The notes under the pieces are model-generated. The model saw only the letters and a program-made list of their open reading frames with translations. It had not been told where the DNA came from and ran no database searches. From assembly GCA_030248195.1 (NCBI GenBank), contig JASAND010000532.1, positions 1-64,000 of the forward strand: a stretch of 64,000 nt of DNA, in the 5' to 3' direction. Positions within the stretch are counted from its first letter, which is position 1, and each line of letters starts with the position of its first letter. Below, piece after piece: positions 22,901-34,300 of this stretch. This DNA comes from Trissonchulus latispiculum (taxonomy: Eukaryota > Nematoda > Enoplea > Enoplida > Ironidae). The position numbers and the translations under genes are program-made.

Positions 22901-25900
22901 GAAAAATTTTATTTTTGTCCCAAAATCGCCGAAGTCCCCACCCCACCCCACCACAGCACTCTACAGCCACTTTGGGTATGTAGTTCTATGGCAACAGTTG
23001 CTCAGCTCACTTAGGGCTTTCATTTGATACCAAATTTTACCACTTTTGAAAAAGTTTATTTTTGACCCAAAATCGCCTAAGTCCCCACCCCACCCCACCA
23101 TAGCACTCTACAGACGCTTTGGGTATGCAGTTCTATGACAAAAGTTGCTCAGCTCACTTAGGGCTTTCATTTGATATCAAATTTTACCACTTTTGAAAAA
23201 TTTTATTTTTGACCCAAAATCGCCGAAGTCCCCACCCCACCCCAACACAGCACTCTACAGCCACTTTAGGTACGCAGTTCTATGACAAAAGTTGCCCAGC
23301 TCACTTAGGGCTTTCATTTGATACCAAATTTGACCACTTTTGAGAAACTTTATTTTCGACCATTTGACCCTCCCACCCGACTGACCCTTCAAACGGCAAA
23401 GTCGAACCAGCCCAGCAAAATAGGTACGTCGGACGGCAAAACGAATACCGTGAATGAGCTGGGCACACCAGAAAACCCCTATAGACAAAGTTTTGAGAGG
23501 CCAGGTAGAGCCTACTATGGACCTCCAGGACGCGGTTTCCGACTTGACCCTCCCGACGGCAAAGTAGAACCAGCCCAGCAAGATGGGTGGGTCTGACGGT
23601 AAAACTGACTGCGGGAATCGATTCTCCGTTCCAGAAAACCATTGTATGGAAGATGTGAGCTTTCAAAGTTGAAAAGATAGCGAGAAATTTCGATTTTTCA
23701 TTTTTCGAATTTTCGCAATTTTTGACGGGCCACTGTGGTCGCTATGGAAGTGATAGAGAAACGCAACCTGGACCGTTAGTTAGTTCAATATATGTAATTT
23801 CTGAATATAAAAAGAAATCAGCTCCAGCTCGTAACGTTCGACCTGAGCGACGACCACAAAAATGGTCACTTTTCGCTATGAGCCGACTTTGCGGCGCCAC
23901 TGCGGCGCTGTGGGGCAGCTGCGGCGCAAAAAAACTTTTGATTCTTGAACTCTTTAGAGGGTACTACTAGACCCTATAGCCCTTTAGGTTGGCCCACCGC
24001 TGCAGATCACGTGAAAGCGGCGAACATTATGTACAATACAACCATCAAATAGGAGAAACCGAAAAAAACATCGCCGCCATAACCGGTCCGGGGCGCAACT
24101 TTTTAACGGTAAGTGATACGGGGCTGAAACTTCACAGACATACTAAACTCGATGTGCTCTACAATCTGCGCATGAATTCTGCGCAGCTTATTTTACACTG
24201 TCTCCAGCCACTTGGTTCACCCGCAGCGCTATATCCTATTCGGTGCTAAAATTTTTCCTTTCGCCTCCGATTTCGGGGGGGGGCATGCCCCCCTCGCCCC
24301 CCCCCTGGCTACGCGCCTGCATATTATAGGGGTCGCTGCCGCGACCCCTATGATACATAATGTTGGCCGCTTTCACGTGAACTGCAGCGGTGGGCCAACC
24401 TAAAGGGATATAGGGTCTAGTAGTACCCTCTAAAGAATTTAAGAATCGCAACTGTATTTGCGCCGCAGTGGCGCCGTAAAGTCGGCTCAGAGCGAAAAGT
24501 GACCATTTTTGTGGCCGTCGCTCAGGTCGAAATTACGAGCTGGAACTGATTTCTTTTACATTCAGAAATTATTATATTGAACTAACTAACGGTCCAGGTT
24601 GCGTTTCTCTGTCACTTCCCTAGCGACCACAGTGGCCCATCAAAAATGGCGAAAATTCAAAAAATGAAAAATCGAAATTTCTCGCAATCGAAATCCGTTC
24701 AACTGTGAAAGCTCAAATCTTCCATACAATGGTTTTCTGGCACGGAGGATCGATTCCCGCAGTCAGTTTTACTGTTAGACCCACCCATCTTGCTGGGCTG
24801 GTTCCACTTTGCCGTCGGGAGGATCAAGTCGGAAACCGCTTCATAGAGGTACAATAGTAGACTTCCCGGAGGTCCATAGTAGGCTTTTGTTTGCCTCTCC
24901 AAACTTTGTATATGGGAGTTTTCTGGTGCGCCCAGCTCATTCCCGGTGTCCGTTTTGCCGTCTGACCCACCCATCTTGCTGTGCTGGTTCCACTTTGCCG
25001 TCTGGAGGGTCCGGTCGGTACCGACTTCCGGGAACACCATATAGGACTGTACATAGCCTCTCAAAACATTGTCTATAGGGGTTTTCTGGTGTGCCCGGCT
25101 CATTCCCGGTATCCGATTTGCTGTCCAACGTACCTATTTTGCTGAACTGGTTCCAGTTTGCATTTTGAAGGGTCAGTCGGGGGGGGGGCAGGGGCGTATC
25201 CAGGATTTTGAAAAGGAGGGTGTTTTAACTAAAATTTACTGAAAAGGAGGGGGTTTTGACAAACATTTGCACTTTTTGTAATGGAGTATTGATAAAAGTT
25301 AACCCAAAGGAGGGGGTTTCAACCCCTAAAACCCTCCCCCTGGATACGCCCATGGGGGGGGGTAAGTGGTCGACATTTTTCAAAAGTGGTCAGATTTGGT
25401 ATCAAATGAAAGTCCTAAGTGAGCTGAGCAACTTTTGTCATAGAACTGCGTATCCAAAGTGGCTATAGAGTACTGTGGTGGGGCGAGGCGAGGACTTATT
25501 GTATAGGCGATTTGGGGTCAAAAATTGATTTTTTTTTAAAATCGGTCAAATTTGGTGTCAAATCAAATCCCGAAGCGAACGGAAGAACTTTCACCATGGA
25601 ACCATCCACCAAACGTTGCTTTGTCGGATTTATGCCTTTGCTTTCTCAACCGGAATTTAAATGATAGGCATGGGCCCAACACACATATTATCCCCTTTTG
25701 AGCGGAGCATTTTTGTTACTTGTCTACATATATATACTGCTATAACTAAGCTTAAAAGTGTTTCAAAAATTGAGTTTTGGCACCAAAAACGACGATCTTT
25801 GACCAAAAAACCAAAAAACTTGACATTTTCTGGGCACCTTAGAGTTAGTGGGGGAAAGCCTAAAAAATTGGGGAGGCGAACGAGTGGGGGGAACCCAAAA

Positions 25901-28439
25901 AGTGGGGGGAGCGCCCCCCACCCTTCCCAGTGAAAAAACCCCAGTCGAAAATTCTCGATTTTGGAACAGCATAGTCTAAGAAAGATGACGCGTTTTTATT
26001 TTGAAGACGGACCGTTCCTTCAAAATTATCGTCTTTAGCTCTACGCGAGTTCCTTTGTAGTAGATATATATATATATATACTTACAAATGCCAGATTAGC
26101 TTTAATTAATCCTAGGTGCCGTGCCGGCCGAGTGGTTAAGGCGTTCGATCGGTTCGGAGAGGGATATAGCTTTCACAAATCCCCTTGAGCAAGGGACTAA
26201 GCACATATCGGTTCGCCGTGAGCTCTAGCCAACCCAGCTATCCATCCTTAATTGGTCGGTAAATGGGTACCACTATTGTGGGAAGGTAACAGGAGTCCGT
26301 GTAGGGCTTAAAGCCTTGAAGGGCCGGTCACCCTTCCACGGATGTAGTCATCATTTGAGGTGACACTCCTGGCTGAGGGATGAGCACCGGCACCCCTTGT
26401 CCCTGAAGCAGGGATGGAGATATTCTCCAGGGGTCACCTTTACCTTTTTTTTAATCCTAGCATTTAGCGTTAGTCTTCAAACATAAGTCTGTTCCTAATT
26501 TCCCAGCGTGTCAGTGTGCTTATTTAAACTAGAGATGCACCGGAGCCGGGACCTGAAAATTTGTGGTCCAAGTATGTAGAAAATTTTTTAAACATTTATG
26601 AATTTTGGTTTAGTATTAGACACAAAATTGCCGTTGTTGTTTTCAATTAAATCGATAAGGAAGCTAACGATTTGTAACAATTCAACCTATTTTTTAGTTT
26701 TAAATTTCCAAAATTTTGGCCAACAATGTCAAAAATTTATAAAACTCGCTGAAGTTAGCACCGGCGCCAGTATCCGGTGCATACCTGGTCTAAACTATTT
26801 TATGCTTCAAATTTGTGTTGTATTGCGCTGTGTTATTTCATACCTACATACTGTACCTGCCTGGCGATCTTTAGGATTTGCTTCCGGAAGGCGGATTTGG
26901 GGATGATAGCATGTACAAAGATACAAATATATATATATATGCCTGCATTTGTAGCGAAAATTTGCATAACGCAGGCATTTGCATACGAAGAATAAATAGC
27001 TTACAGTATTGTTATGCTTAAAATGAGCTTATAGATCCATAAATTCGCTTGAAAATTTTGGGGAAGTTGGAAAATACCTCTAGTGCTTGCGTTTCGGCGA
27101 TAGCTGCAAGGTTGGTAGGGAGGAACCTGCCGAAAAGTGGGGGCTTCCAACCCTCGCCCTTCTGCTCTAGATAATATCAGCCTACGTACAAATGTTTTCA
27201 TATTTCAATAATTTGCGTTGACTGTGGCTGTAGAGTGTTTCTCCGTCATTTTCTTTTTCACTGTTTTTCTTTCTGCATTCTCATTTGTAGATCTCATTTC
27301 GTCACGATTTTCGCCGACAGAATGTCCACGCTGATGTGGTCCTGCGTTGGATTGCCAGCCGCATTGGGCAAAACCTCCGACACCTAGAGCTGTCCGGGCG
27401 TCGATTTTTCATCTCCCCCGAGGCCGTGCCGCTGCTGGAGGGCATGACCAGCCTTGAGTCGATCTCTCTCAGCGGGTTCTGGGTTCACACGGCGCACCTG
27501 CTCTCTCAGCTGCCCGCTGCCCGCCTCCAGCGCCTCGTGCTGAAACCGGCCGATGAAAGCGACGACTGGCTGCAGATGGGCATGCCGCCGGGCTGGCTCA
27601 GCCGTCTGGGCCAGCTCCAGGAGCTGTCCCTAGATTTTGTGCCCATCATGGAGCAGCTGGATAATCCCAATCTGGTCCGGATCAAGCATGAGGGCGGCTG
27701 CTGTGAGGGTCTGGATTTTCAGGCTATTGCCGACTGTCGTAACCTACAATCCCTGGATGTTCGCTCGTTTGGAATGCACGGGTTTCGCAACTTCAACTAT
27801 GTGGGCGCCTTTGTAGGGCTGCATCATCTGAATCTGGTTGCCATCAGCCTGACCGTCCCCCTAAATGATTTCACATCCATTCTTCGCTGCTTACCGGAGC
27901 TCCGCTCTCTCTCGTTTCGGGTCCGTGAACTGTTGACCTCTGAAACGACGCCCAGCATCCCTGTGATGCGCTCGCTGCGTCATCTGGAGGCTTGTTTCTC
28001 GTCCAGCGCCGGCGATTTTATCCTGGAAAGTCTGATCAAGGGTGCCTGCCTGAACAGCTTTCGCTACGACTGCTATCGGCATCGGATCACGCTGGATCTG
28101 GCCAAGTTGATCGTCGAACATACCGCCGAAGATCTGGTCAATTTTGCCATCATTGATACCACCTTTTTTCAGCGGGAGGATCGTGACTGTATCGACTGTG
28201 GTTGGCTGCTGCTCTGGCTGGCAGAGCACCGCCTGTGGCTGGAGAAGCTGGAGGTGGTGGTGCTGCAGCCAGCGCACATGCAGCGTGCTGCGGATATTCG
28301 CCTACGCTACATTGCCCAGGGTCAGGCCCTGCCCACGCTGCACTGTACGCTGTGGACGGTGCGGGGCAACAGTGAGGATATTCCCTGGAAGGCGCTTGAA
28401 GAGGCCCGGATTAATCTGATCCTAAAGGATGATGTTTAA
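19926..28439 (+). CDS. F-box / leucine-rich-repeat-like protein gene, three coding exons
   Basis: Coding exons are 19926-19998, 21336-21490 and 27291-28439, joined by GT-AG introns (GG|GTAAGC, TTCTAG|AA; GTG|GTGCGT, TTGTAG|ATC) that keep one frame and give about 458 residues. Residues about 35-76 form an F-box: LSIHDLPSVVLQKIWLSL, then the LVCRSWSQQL helix. F-box proteins bind Skp1 and bring substrates to SCF ubiquitin ligases. The rest resembles the irregular LRR substrate-binding half of FBXL proteins. The first exon is the least certain: its ATG has a good context (AAAATGG) but an upstream non-coding exon is possible. The introns are stuffed with mobile DNA (1.3 and 5.8 kb). The exons are clearly GC-richer than their flanks, consistent with codon selection in a working gene. 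A weak ATTAAA lies at 28850. I cannot name the orthologue. Confidence 0.82.
20131..21240. mobile_element. 1.1-kb TIR element in intron 1 of the F-box gene
   Basis: The left end AGGGGGGTGGGGCAACTTGG has an exact inverted partner CCAAGTTGCCCCACCCCCCT at the right, flanked by TAT/ATA sequence. Internal GGGGCAAC motifs lie near both ends. No ORF of interest. It ends about 95 bp before exon 2. Confidence 0.8.
21815..22118. repeat. Repeat R pieces, right end inverted next to a left end
   Basis: 21815-22025 is the inverted right end of family R (blocks matching 14450-14702). It is followed at 22047 by the forward left end ACAAGTAACAAAAATGCTCC. The junction block CTCCTATTCGACGGTTGTAT matches the R segment at 14445-14470 in reverse. 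Confidence 0.7.
22700..23345. repeat. 147-bp tandem repeat array, second copy
   Basis: Equivalent positions fall at 22833, 22980, 23127 and 23274, exactly 147 apart. The units are homologous to those at 13085-13610 but share CTCACTTAGGG and TTTGGGTATG variants, so the two arrays were homogenised separately. Confidence 0.9.
24213..24319. mobile_element. hAT-like MITE fragment in the foldback loop
   Basis: The right end reads CCTGGCTACGCGCCTG (inverted CAGGCGCGTAGCCAGG) and is followed by poly-G/C runs. It interrupts the R block between CAGCCACTT and CATATTATAGG, which are contiguous in the other R copies. The left end is not well conserved. Confidence 0.55.
25189..25354. mobile_element. 166-bp hAT-type MITE
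   Basis: Ends are CAGGGGCGTATCCAGGATTT and the inverted CATGGGCGTATCCAGGG. Eight G residues follow directly, and at least eight precede, consistent with a G8 target duplication. The internal repeat GGAGGGKGTTTT occurs three times. No coding capacity. Confidence 0.75.
26116..26450 (+). mobile_element. tRNA-derived SINE with 10-bp TSD
   Basis: TTAATCCTAG lies directly before (26106-26115) and directly after (26451-26460) the element. The head GTGCCGTGCCGGCCGAGTGG, continuing TTAAGGCGTTCGA, is a type-II (Ser/Leu-like) tRNA 5' half with a good A box. A weak B box (GGTTCGCCGTG) lies near 26208. The body is about 335 bp and ends ACCTTTACCTTTTTTTT. A perfect TSD and T tail indicate fairly recent retroposition. 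It sits in intron 2 of the F-box gene. Confidence 0.9.
26530..26787. mobile_element. Degenerate hAT-like MITE
   Basis: The left end TAGAGATGCACCGG and the right end CCGGTGCATACCTG are imperfect inverted repeats. Flanks ATTTAAAC and GTCTAAAC agree at 6 of 8 positions. The terminus belongs to the same TAGAGATG type as the large hAT element at 29907. Confidence 0.5.
26788..27290. other. 3' part of F-box intron 2
   Basis: No repeat or gene was recognised apart from a short TA tract near 26930. It ends in a pyrimidine-rich acceptor (TTCTGCATTCTCATTTGTAG). Confidence 0.5.
27291..28439 (+). CDS. Exon 3 of the F-box gene: leucine-rich C-terminal region
   Basis: This last exon codes 382 residues and a TAA stop. 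It starts ISFRHDFRRQNVHADVVLRW, the linker that in FBXL-type proteins follows the F-box, then shows leucine spacing such as IGQNLRHLELSG, MTSLESISLSG, LGQLQELSLDF, CRNLQSLDVRSF, LHHLNLVAI, LPELRSLSF and MRSLRHLEACF. Spacing of roughly 25-40 residues fits degenerate LRRs folded as an arc. There is no membrane segment. The C-terminus (IPWKALEEARINLILKDDV) carries no recognised motif. There is no in-frame stop across 1.1 kb of a window otherwise full of stops. The minus-strand frames under it are shadows. Confidence 0.9.
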   Translation: MSFRHDFRRQNVHADVVLRWIASRIGQNLRHLELSGRRFFISPEAVPLLEGMTSLESISLSGFWVHTAHLLSQLPAARLQRLVLKPADESDDWLQMGMPPGWLSRLGQLQELSLDFVPIMEQLDNPNLVRIKHEGGCCEGLDFQAIADCRNLQSLDVRSFGMHGFRNFNYVGAFVGLHHLNLVAISLTVPLNDFTSILRCLPELRSLSFRVRELLTSETTPSIPVMRSLRHLEACFSSSAGDFILESLIKGACLNSFRYDCYRHRITLDLAKLIVEHTAEDLVNFAIIDTTFFQREDRDCIDCGWLLLWLAEHRLWLEKLEVVVLQPAHMQRAADIRLRYIAQGQALPTLHCTLWTVRGNSEDIPWKALEEARINLILKDDV

Positions 28440-29898
28440 GCTGTAGTTTTGTTGAGAGGGTGTTTTCTGTGCCGAAAAATTTGTCATTTTGGACTGGAGA
28501 TTTTGATGACTGGTATTGGCACGGTTAGACTGTTTTGGACGGTTTTTGTGCGAAAAATGGTAATTATTTTGTGGGTTTTGATTGCAGGTATTATCCTGGT
28601 ACACGTACTTTTATGGTAAGACTGTTGAGTTGAATTTGGTGGATTTTGGTTGTGAAAATTCGTTCAATTTTTACTTTCGGCAATCATTGTAAGAGTTGTC
28701 CTGAGGCATTTATATTTTATTTATGTATGTATTTATTTTGCTTAGGAGCGTTGTGGACGCTGATTTATTATTATTATTTATTTATTAAGGATCACTGCAC
28801 GCATATGTATTACCGGCTTATTTGTTATAAAGAAGCAATGGGGATCCAAATTAAAACTTTTCTTAAACCTTCAGTCTTCAGACAATTTTAGGTTAAAAAC
28901 ACACTTAAGTGTTTTTGTTTTCATTCAAGTCAGTGAGTGAACTATCGATTTGTATCAATTTAACCCATTTTCGACATGCAAATCGAAATTTCGACAAAAA
29001 TTGTAGACATTTACAAAAAATTCGCTAAATTTTGGCCCAGTAGGGAACGGTTCCTATCCATTGCGGGGGTCAATACCACCTGCAACAGGCTCTGGTGCAT
29101 CATGTACTTTCGCACAAACTGCCGACCAAACCGTCTTATTAGAGTTCGGGGCGGAATTAGAATTTATTATTAAATTACGCAACGTATGTATGTACTATCC
29201 TTGTACCTACACTTGATATTGAATATCACCTTGCACATAGACGAATGTATAGCTTTTTAATTGAAGGGTTATATGTAGAATTATTACTTGGATTGGGGTT
29301 GGCTTTTCATAAAAAGATTGAGAATTTGTCGAGTCTTTCGTAGTATGATGTTTTTCCCCTCCTCTCTTTTGCATTTCCTTTCTTTCCTTCCTTTCTTTTC
29401 CTCGTCTTTTCCAAACCGCAATGGCATCTGTTTGCAAATTTTGCTGATTTTAAACTACTATATACCTAAACAAATTTTTACGCTATAAGCACTATTATAT
29501 AAATCGAAACCGCGTCAGAGAATTTCTGAATTCAGCATATTTCTGAAGCTTCTTTTCGAACGTACCGGAGAAGCTTGTGAGTTTTTCCTAGGGCTGCTGA
29601 AAAAAAATATGAAGAACTGTTTTCGGTGCACATTCTTGGCTCTCACAATAAATATATTTGTTTGTTCGTTCCGAGGGACAGGGTTAGTTAGTATTCATAG
29701 GAGATCACCTGTCATGTAGTACTTAAACTCCAGTTTATTTATGATTTTGCTGAAAATCGCTATTGTGGTTTTCGGTTGGCGAAGTATTGCTGAGTTTTGA
29801 ATCTCGACAAGCTTTACCCTTAGACCGTAGTTGATGCATATACATACGTACAGTGTTACATTATCATGTAATTTTTCGCGTTTCTGGTTTTCACTTTA
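28440..29898. other. Downstream region of the F-box gene, no further gene
   Basis: It probably holds the 3' UTR. ATTAAA at 28850 is a weak poly(A) signal candidate. AT-rich, with T-rich tracts near 29350. No conserved ORF. Confidence 0.4.
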
Positions 29899-31076
29899 TT
29901 CCACAATAGAGTAGAGATGAGGATTTTGGCTCGCGGCTCGGCTCGGCTCGGCTCGGCTCGCGAGCCGAGCCGAGCCGAGCCGACCGCTATTCCTCCCGAG
30001 CCGAGCCGAGCCGAGCCGGAGAATTAAAACTCCGAGCCGAGCCGAGCCGAGCCGGGCTCTGGACTAGCAGTTTTTATGCTTAATATCTGTATCTCTATGG
30101 TTTGCATGTTGTATGCTTGCTTATTGCTTAACAACGCCAAGCAGACATACATAATGAAGTTAAAAGAAGTTAAGCGTATGCCTAGCGTCTCGTCTCGTCT
30201 TGTTGTTTGTAGTTTTTTTCAGTATCCGGACCGTGGGGTTGCTTTAGGACAGCAATGTTAAGGCTAACAAGGCATACGTTTGAGCAACAATACTGACCTC
30301 CGAATATAGCAATGAAAAGTTGATTATATGTACTTGTGTATGTGTAGTACCCCGCAATTAGCATAAAAAAGTGAAAAAATTTCTATATCCTGAAAATGTA
30401 GTCGGGATTTGGCAAGTTGTGCATACCTGCTATCTGCTCTGCGCGCACAAGCAAATACTTACAGCCATATTTGATTCTTAGACTTGCCTTATTTCTGTGG
30501 TCCTTTTTGGACAGTCTGATAGCAAAGATAAAAGTCATTGCAAGAATTACTAGATATTATTAAGATGCATGAATTAGTCTAATCTAAACCTTAGTTTTTG
30601 ATAACAGTTATAGAGCTAGTGGACACTCTTACAATTCTTATTAGCACTTATGATCACAGTATATTTTACAGCATTCTATTTAAAATTAAAGCTAAAACAG
30701 TGTTAAATATTGTCACCAAAAACTAGGTATATATACTGTAGTGCATTCTGCAATAGCAAGTTGTTGTTATTGGCAAAATGTACATTTAGATACGTTGGTT
30801 GTTTTATAAAAAACAGTTTCTTTGCTAAATATTTTACTTTTCAGCTGTAACAAGTAATTAGCGACTTTAGAAAGGTGCAAAGCATTGCGCATTGACCAAT
30901 CAGCTTGACAGCTTTAAGCTGATTGGTTGAAATTTAACACAATTCTTCACAAACAATTTATGGTTTTACTGTGTTTAGTTGTGCTATTTGTTTGACCCTT
31001 TGTGATTAGTTGCTCCCATTCAATTATCGAAGCGGTTTTAGTGAATCTTAGAGGAAGTCTTCTGAAATTATCAATC

Positions 31077-33820
31077 ATGGTAAGTTCCATAAAGTAATTG
31101 TTTTCAAATATAAATAGTCACACCCGTTTACTTTGGCGGAAAAACAACAACAAACAATCTATCTCGAATCGGAATCGCGATCCAGGGAGGAGTGAAATGA
31201 ACGTGTACGTGTCCAATTTTTTTTATCAGTTTTGTACTTGGGTACAAACAGAGCATGTACTTGGTTGGTTCGTCGGTTGATCGTACGTTAGTCGAACGCA
31301 AGTTGGTTATCAGTTGACACGCAGTAGGTCCCCACGCACTCGGACTATTCTGAAGCCGTTTTACAGCTCTCAGCAAATACTTACAAATTTAGGGGTCACT
31401 CACTTACCTGCGTTTGGACCCGATACCCATTTAGGGACGCCACGGTGTGAAAGGGGTCAATTGGGTGGGGTAAGAAGATAGCGCGCGTAGCATAGGTTAT
31501 GCTTTGACAACTGTTATTAGTTTCAGTATTCATTTCAGTATTTCAGTATTCATAACAAATAAACATCAATACTAGTTTAAACCGGAAATATCGTAAATTT
31601 AGACGTGCACTCGATAGGATTCGAAAATCTGCCAAATGTAGTAAATGTCAGCCTATGAAATAGTTTTTGTCACCTGAAACATGCAAAAAGCTGTAAATTT
31701 AGTTTGGTACAAATGTGCTGCAAAAAAGCTTCTATTTTCATTTTCAGGACTTGTCGCGGCCACACTGCTCACAACAGGAACCAGAATTGGAGGACAGCAG
31801 TGATGGCGAAACTGCAAATTCTGAGGAAGAGGCGGATGTTTCCGAATCAGAAAACGTTGAGCAAGGAACTCCACGGGTTCAGAGAGTCTCGTCTGCTGAA
31901 GTGCTTCGACGTCTCCGGACAAAGGGTGGGTGTAAATGCCGCTATCTAACAGTTAGGATTAACTCGCAACTGAGATCGCACATTCAGACCGAACTTGAAA
32001 GTACTACGGACGGACCCGAAATTCAACTGCGGCTACTGTAGTCTAGTCGACATTTTTTGTTTTTAGATTCGGGCTACGACACAAAAGAAAATACAAAGGG
32101 GACTTCTGCAGTCTGGAAGAAGATGAAAATGGTGTATAATGGCGAAAGCTATTCTGGCTGGGTGCAGTGCAGTTCATGCCGCCAGCTGTATACCTACGAT
32201 GCTGGTGGGCCAACATCGCACTTGCGAAGACACAGTTGTGGTCAGGAATCGTTGGCAAAGGGCCAGTCCAGCCTCCACGGCTTCATGACCAGGAAAACAA
32301 CTGTGCCAGCTAGAGTTAAACAGATTGTCCAGGAAGCAGGAGTGAAGCTGGTTGCCACTGACTTGAGACCTTTTAATATTGTTGAAGGTTCAGGGTTTCA
32401 AGAATTTTGCCAAACTTTGCTGAAGATAGGGCATGAATATGGGAATGTGCGAATCTCCGAGCTACTGCCTCATCGAACGACGATTTCCGTAAAGCTTGAA
32501 GAATCCGCCAAGAAAATCAGAGGTGAGCTGACAGCTGAACTTGCTGAAACTTTGTTTTCTCTAGGTGGGAGCATCACCATTGATATATGGACGGACACGC
32601 ACAAATCTGTGCCCTACCTAACCGTTACTGGACACTACATTAATGGAGATTGGAATCTAAAGGATCGAGTATTGGCTACTACTGATATCAGTCCGGACAT
32701 GGCTAAAACTGGAGACAACATCTACAGCATTCTACTGAAATCACTTCAACCGTATCAGGTTGATCGTGAAATGCTGAAGAAAGTCGTCTTTGTCACTGAT
32801 CGCGGATCCAACATTTTAGCTGCTCTTCGCTCCTACCAGAGACTGTCGTGCTCAGCCCATTTGTTGAACAATGTTCTCGCTGAGCTTTTCGATCCTAAAA
32901 AGGGTCACGTCCCTGACGAGTATAAGACCTGTTTAAGAGCCTGTAAAAGTGTTGTTACGTACTTCAAAAGATCAAATTTGATGCATTTACTTAGCAAAAC
33001 ATTGAAACAGGAAGTTGAAACACGATGGAACAGCAAATTGGCTATGATCGACTCGGTGTGGGAACAGATTGACCAGATTGATGCCATTCTGATTGAGCGT
33101 CAAGGTTTGGACCGAGTTGAAAAAATCGATCGCGACGTCCTTGAGGACTTGATCCTATTCCTTAAGCCATTCAAAGACATGTCTGACGAGCTGGAAGCTA
33201 CCAAAGGACCAACTCTTCATTTAGTTTTGCCAAACTATGCCCTCTTGCTGAAACATTGTTACGACCAGCCGCCGGATGCTGCCAACCTTAATATGTTGAA
33301 GCAATCGGTGATTCCCATAATAAAGGAAAAGTTTAAGATCGACCAGCTTCACGAAATTGCTGCCTTTCTTAATCCAAAAATGAAACATTTGAAACTCCTC
33401 CAAGATTTCCAAAGAAGAGCCGTCTACGCTAAAATCAAAGATCTCTTGAAGGAACTAAAAGTTGGAGGAGAAGGTGACCAATCCACGCCAGCTAAGATTG
33501 CCAGAAAGGAAGGAAAATTTTCTCAATTCGAAGATTCTGATTCAGATGAAGAGGCGGGAAGCACTGAAACGGAAGAGTTTGATCGCTACCTAAAACTGAA
33601 AGTGCCTAAGATTTTTGACCTATTGGACTTTTGGAAAAGCCATGATGCCGAATTCCCGTGCCTGTCTAAACTGGCAGTTAAGATTTTAGCGATTCCGGCC
33701 TCCAGCGCTCCCAGTGAGAGAACCTTTAGCCTGGCTGGTTGGATTTTGGAAAAAAGGCGGTCCAATTTAAGTCCTATCTCATTGAAAGATATTTTGTTTC
33801 TTAATAGCTACTGGAAGTAA
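31077..33820 (+). CDS. hAT transposase with BED zinc finger, three exons
   Basis: Proposed exons are 31077-31079 (ATG directly followed by GTAAGT), 31748-31925 and 32067-33820, with GT-AG introns keeping frame, for about 644 residues. Residues 2-60 are acidic and serine-rich (EDSSDGETANSEEEADVSES). Residues about 74-118 form a BED finger with Cys95, Cys98, His112 and His116. The RNase-H-like core shows IDIWTD (Asp233) and VFVTDRGSN (Asp305), then CSAH (Cys322, His325). The C-terminal dimerisation block has PASSAPSERTFSLAGWI with Glu611 and RRSNLSP...ILFLNSYW. These match the DDE residues and C-terminal hAT signature, so all catalytic landmarks are present. It would cut and paste its own element and possibly related short elements in this window. 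The minimal first exon is inferred from splice sites; exon 3 is certain. Confidence 0.93.
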
Positions 33821-34013
33821 TATGGAACAAGTATTTATATGTACATTGTTTTTACTTATGTTTTTATACTTTTGTACAATTTTTGAGAAATGTAGAAGTG
33901 AATGTATTGAATCTGCTTTACTTGTTTTTACTGTACGCTTAGTTGAATTTCAGTTTTCGTTCAAATGGCTTTTGTCAATGACTTGCTCTCTATAGTTTTA
34001 TTTTTGTTTGGAT

Positions 34014-34300
34014 TCTAGTATTTCACTGAAACTGTATTTGTATTGTCATTTGTCACTTATTGTTTTCTAGTTCTCTGGCTTCGTTTTCGATTCCAGCATT
34101 TCACTGAAACTGTATTTGTATTTTGTCACTTATTTACGTATATATATATACTGTTTTCTAATCTTCTCGTTTTGTTTGGATTCCAGCATTTCACTGAAAC
34201 TGTATTTGTATTTTGTCACTTATTTACGTAAATACTGTTTTCTAATTTTCTCGTTTTGTTTGGTTTCCAGCATTTCACTGAAACTGTATTTGTCTTTTCA
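34014..34300. repeat. Tandem repeat in the 3' part of the hAT element
   Basis: The block TTTCACTGAAACTGTATTTG occurs four times (about 34021, 34108, 34188, 34274) with GTTTTCTAATTTTCTCG-like spacers, spacing about 80-88 bp. It lies downstream of the transposase stop. Confidence 0.8.

Larger units (their letters stand above)
22672..25730. repeat. 3-kb foldback made of two inverted R copies
   Basis: The left arm 22672-24033 and the right arm 24357-25661 carry the same blocks in opposite order and strand: ATTCCGGTTGAGAAA, the 147-bp unit, the 164-bp unit, and the block with GGCCACTGTGGTCGC. The loop is 24034-24356. It lies inside intron 2 of the F-box gene, and the intron transcript could form a long hairpin RNA. 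Confidence 0.8.

Noticed and set aside
10720..25360. CRISPR-like regular repeats
   Set aside because: Spacers are not unique, unit sizes match minisatellites or satellites, and the genome is eukaryotic.
27891..28419. Long ORFs in other frames over F-box exon 3
   Set aside because: Shadows of the GC-rich real exon.
32905..33412. Minus-strand ORFs under the hAT transposase
   Set aside because: Shadow frames; the plus-strand frame has full hAT motifs.
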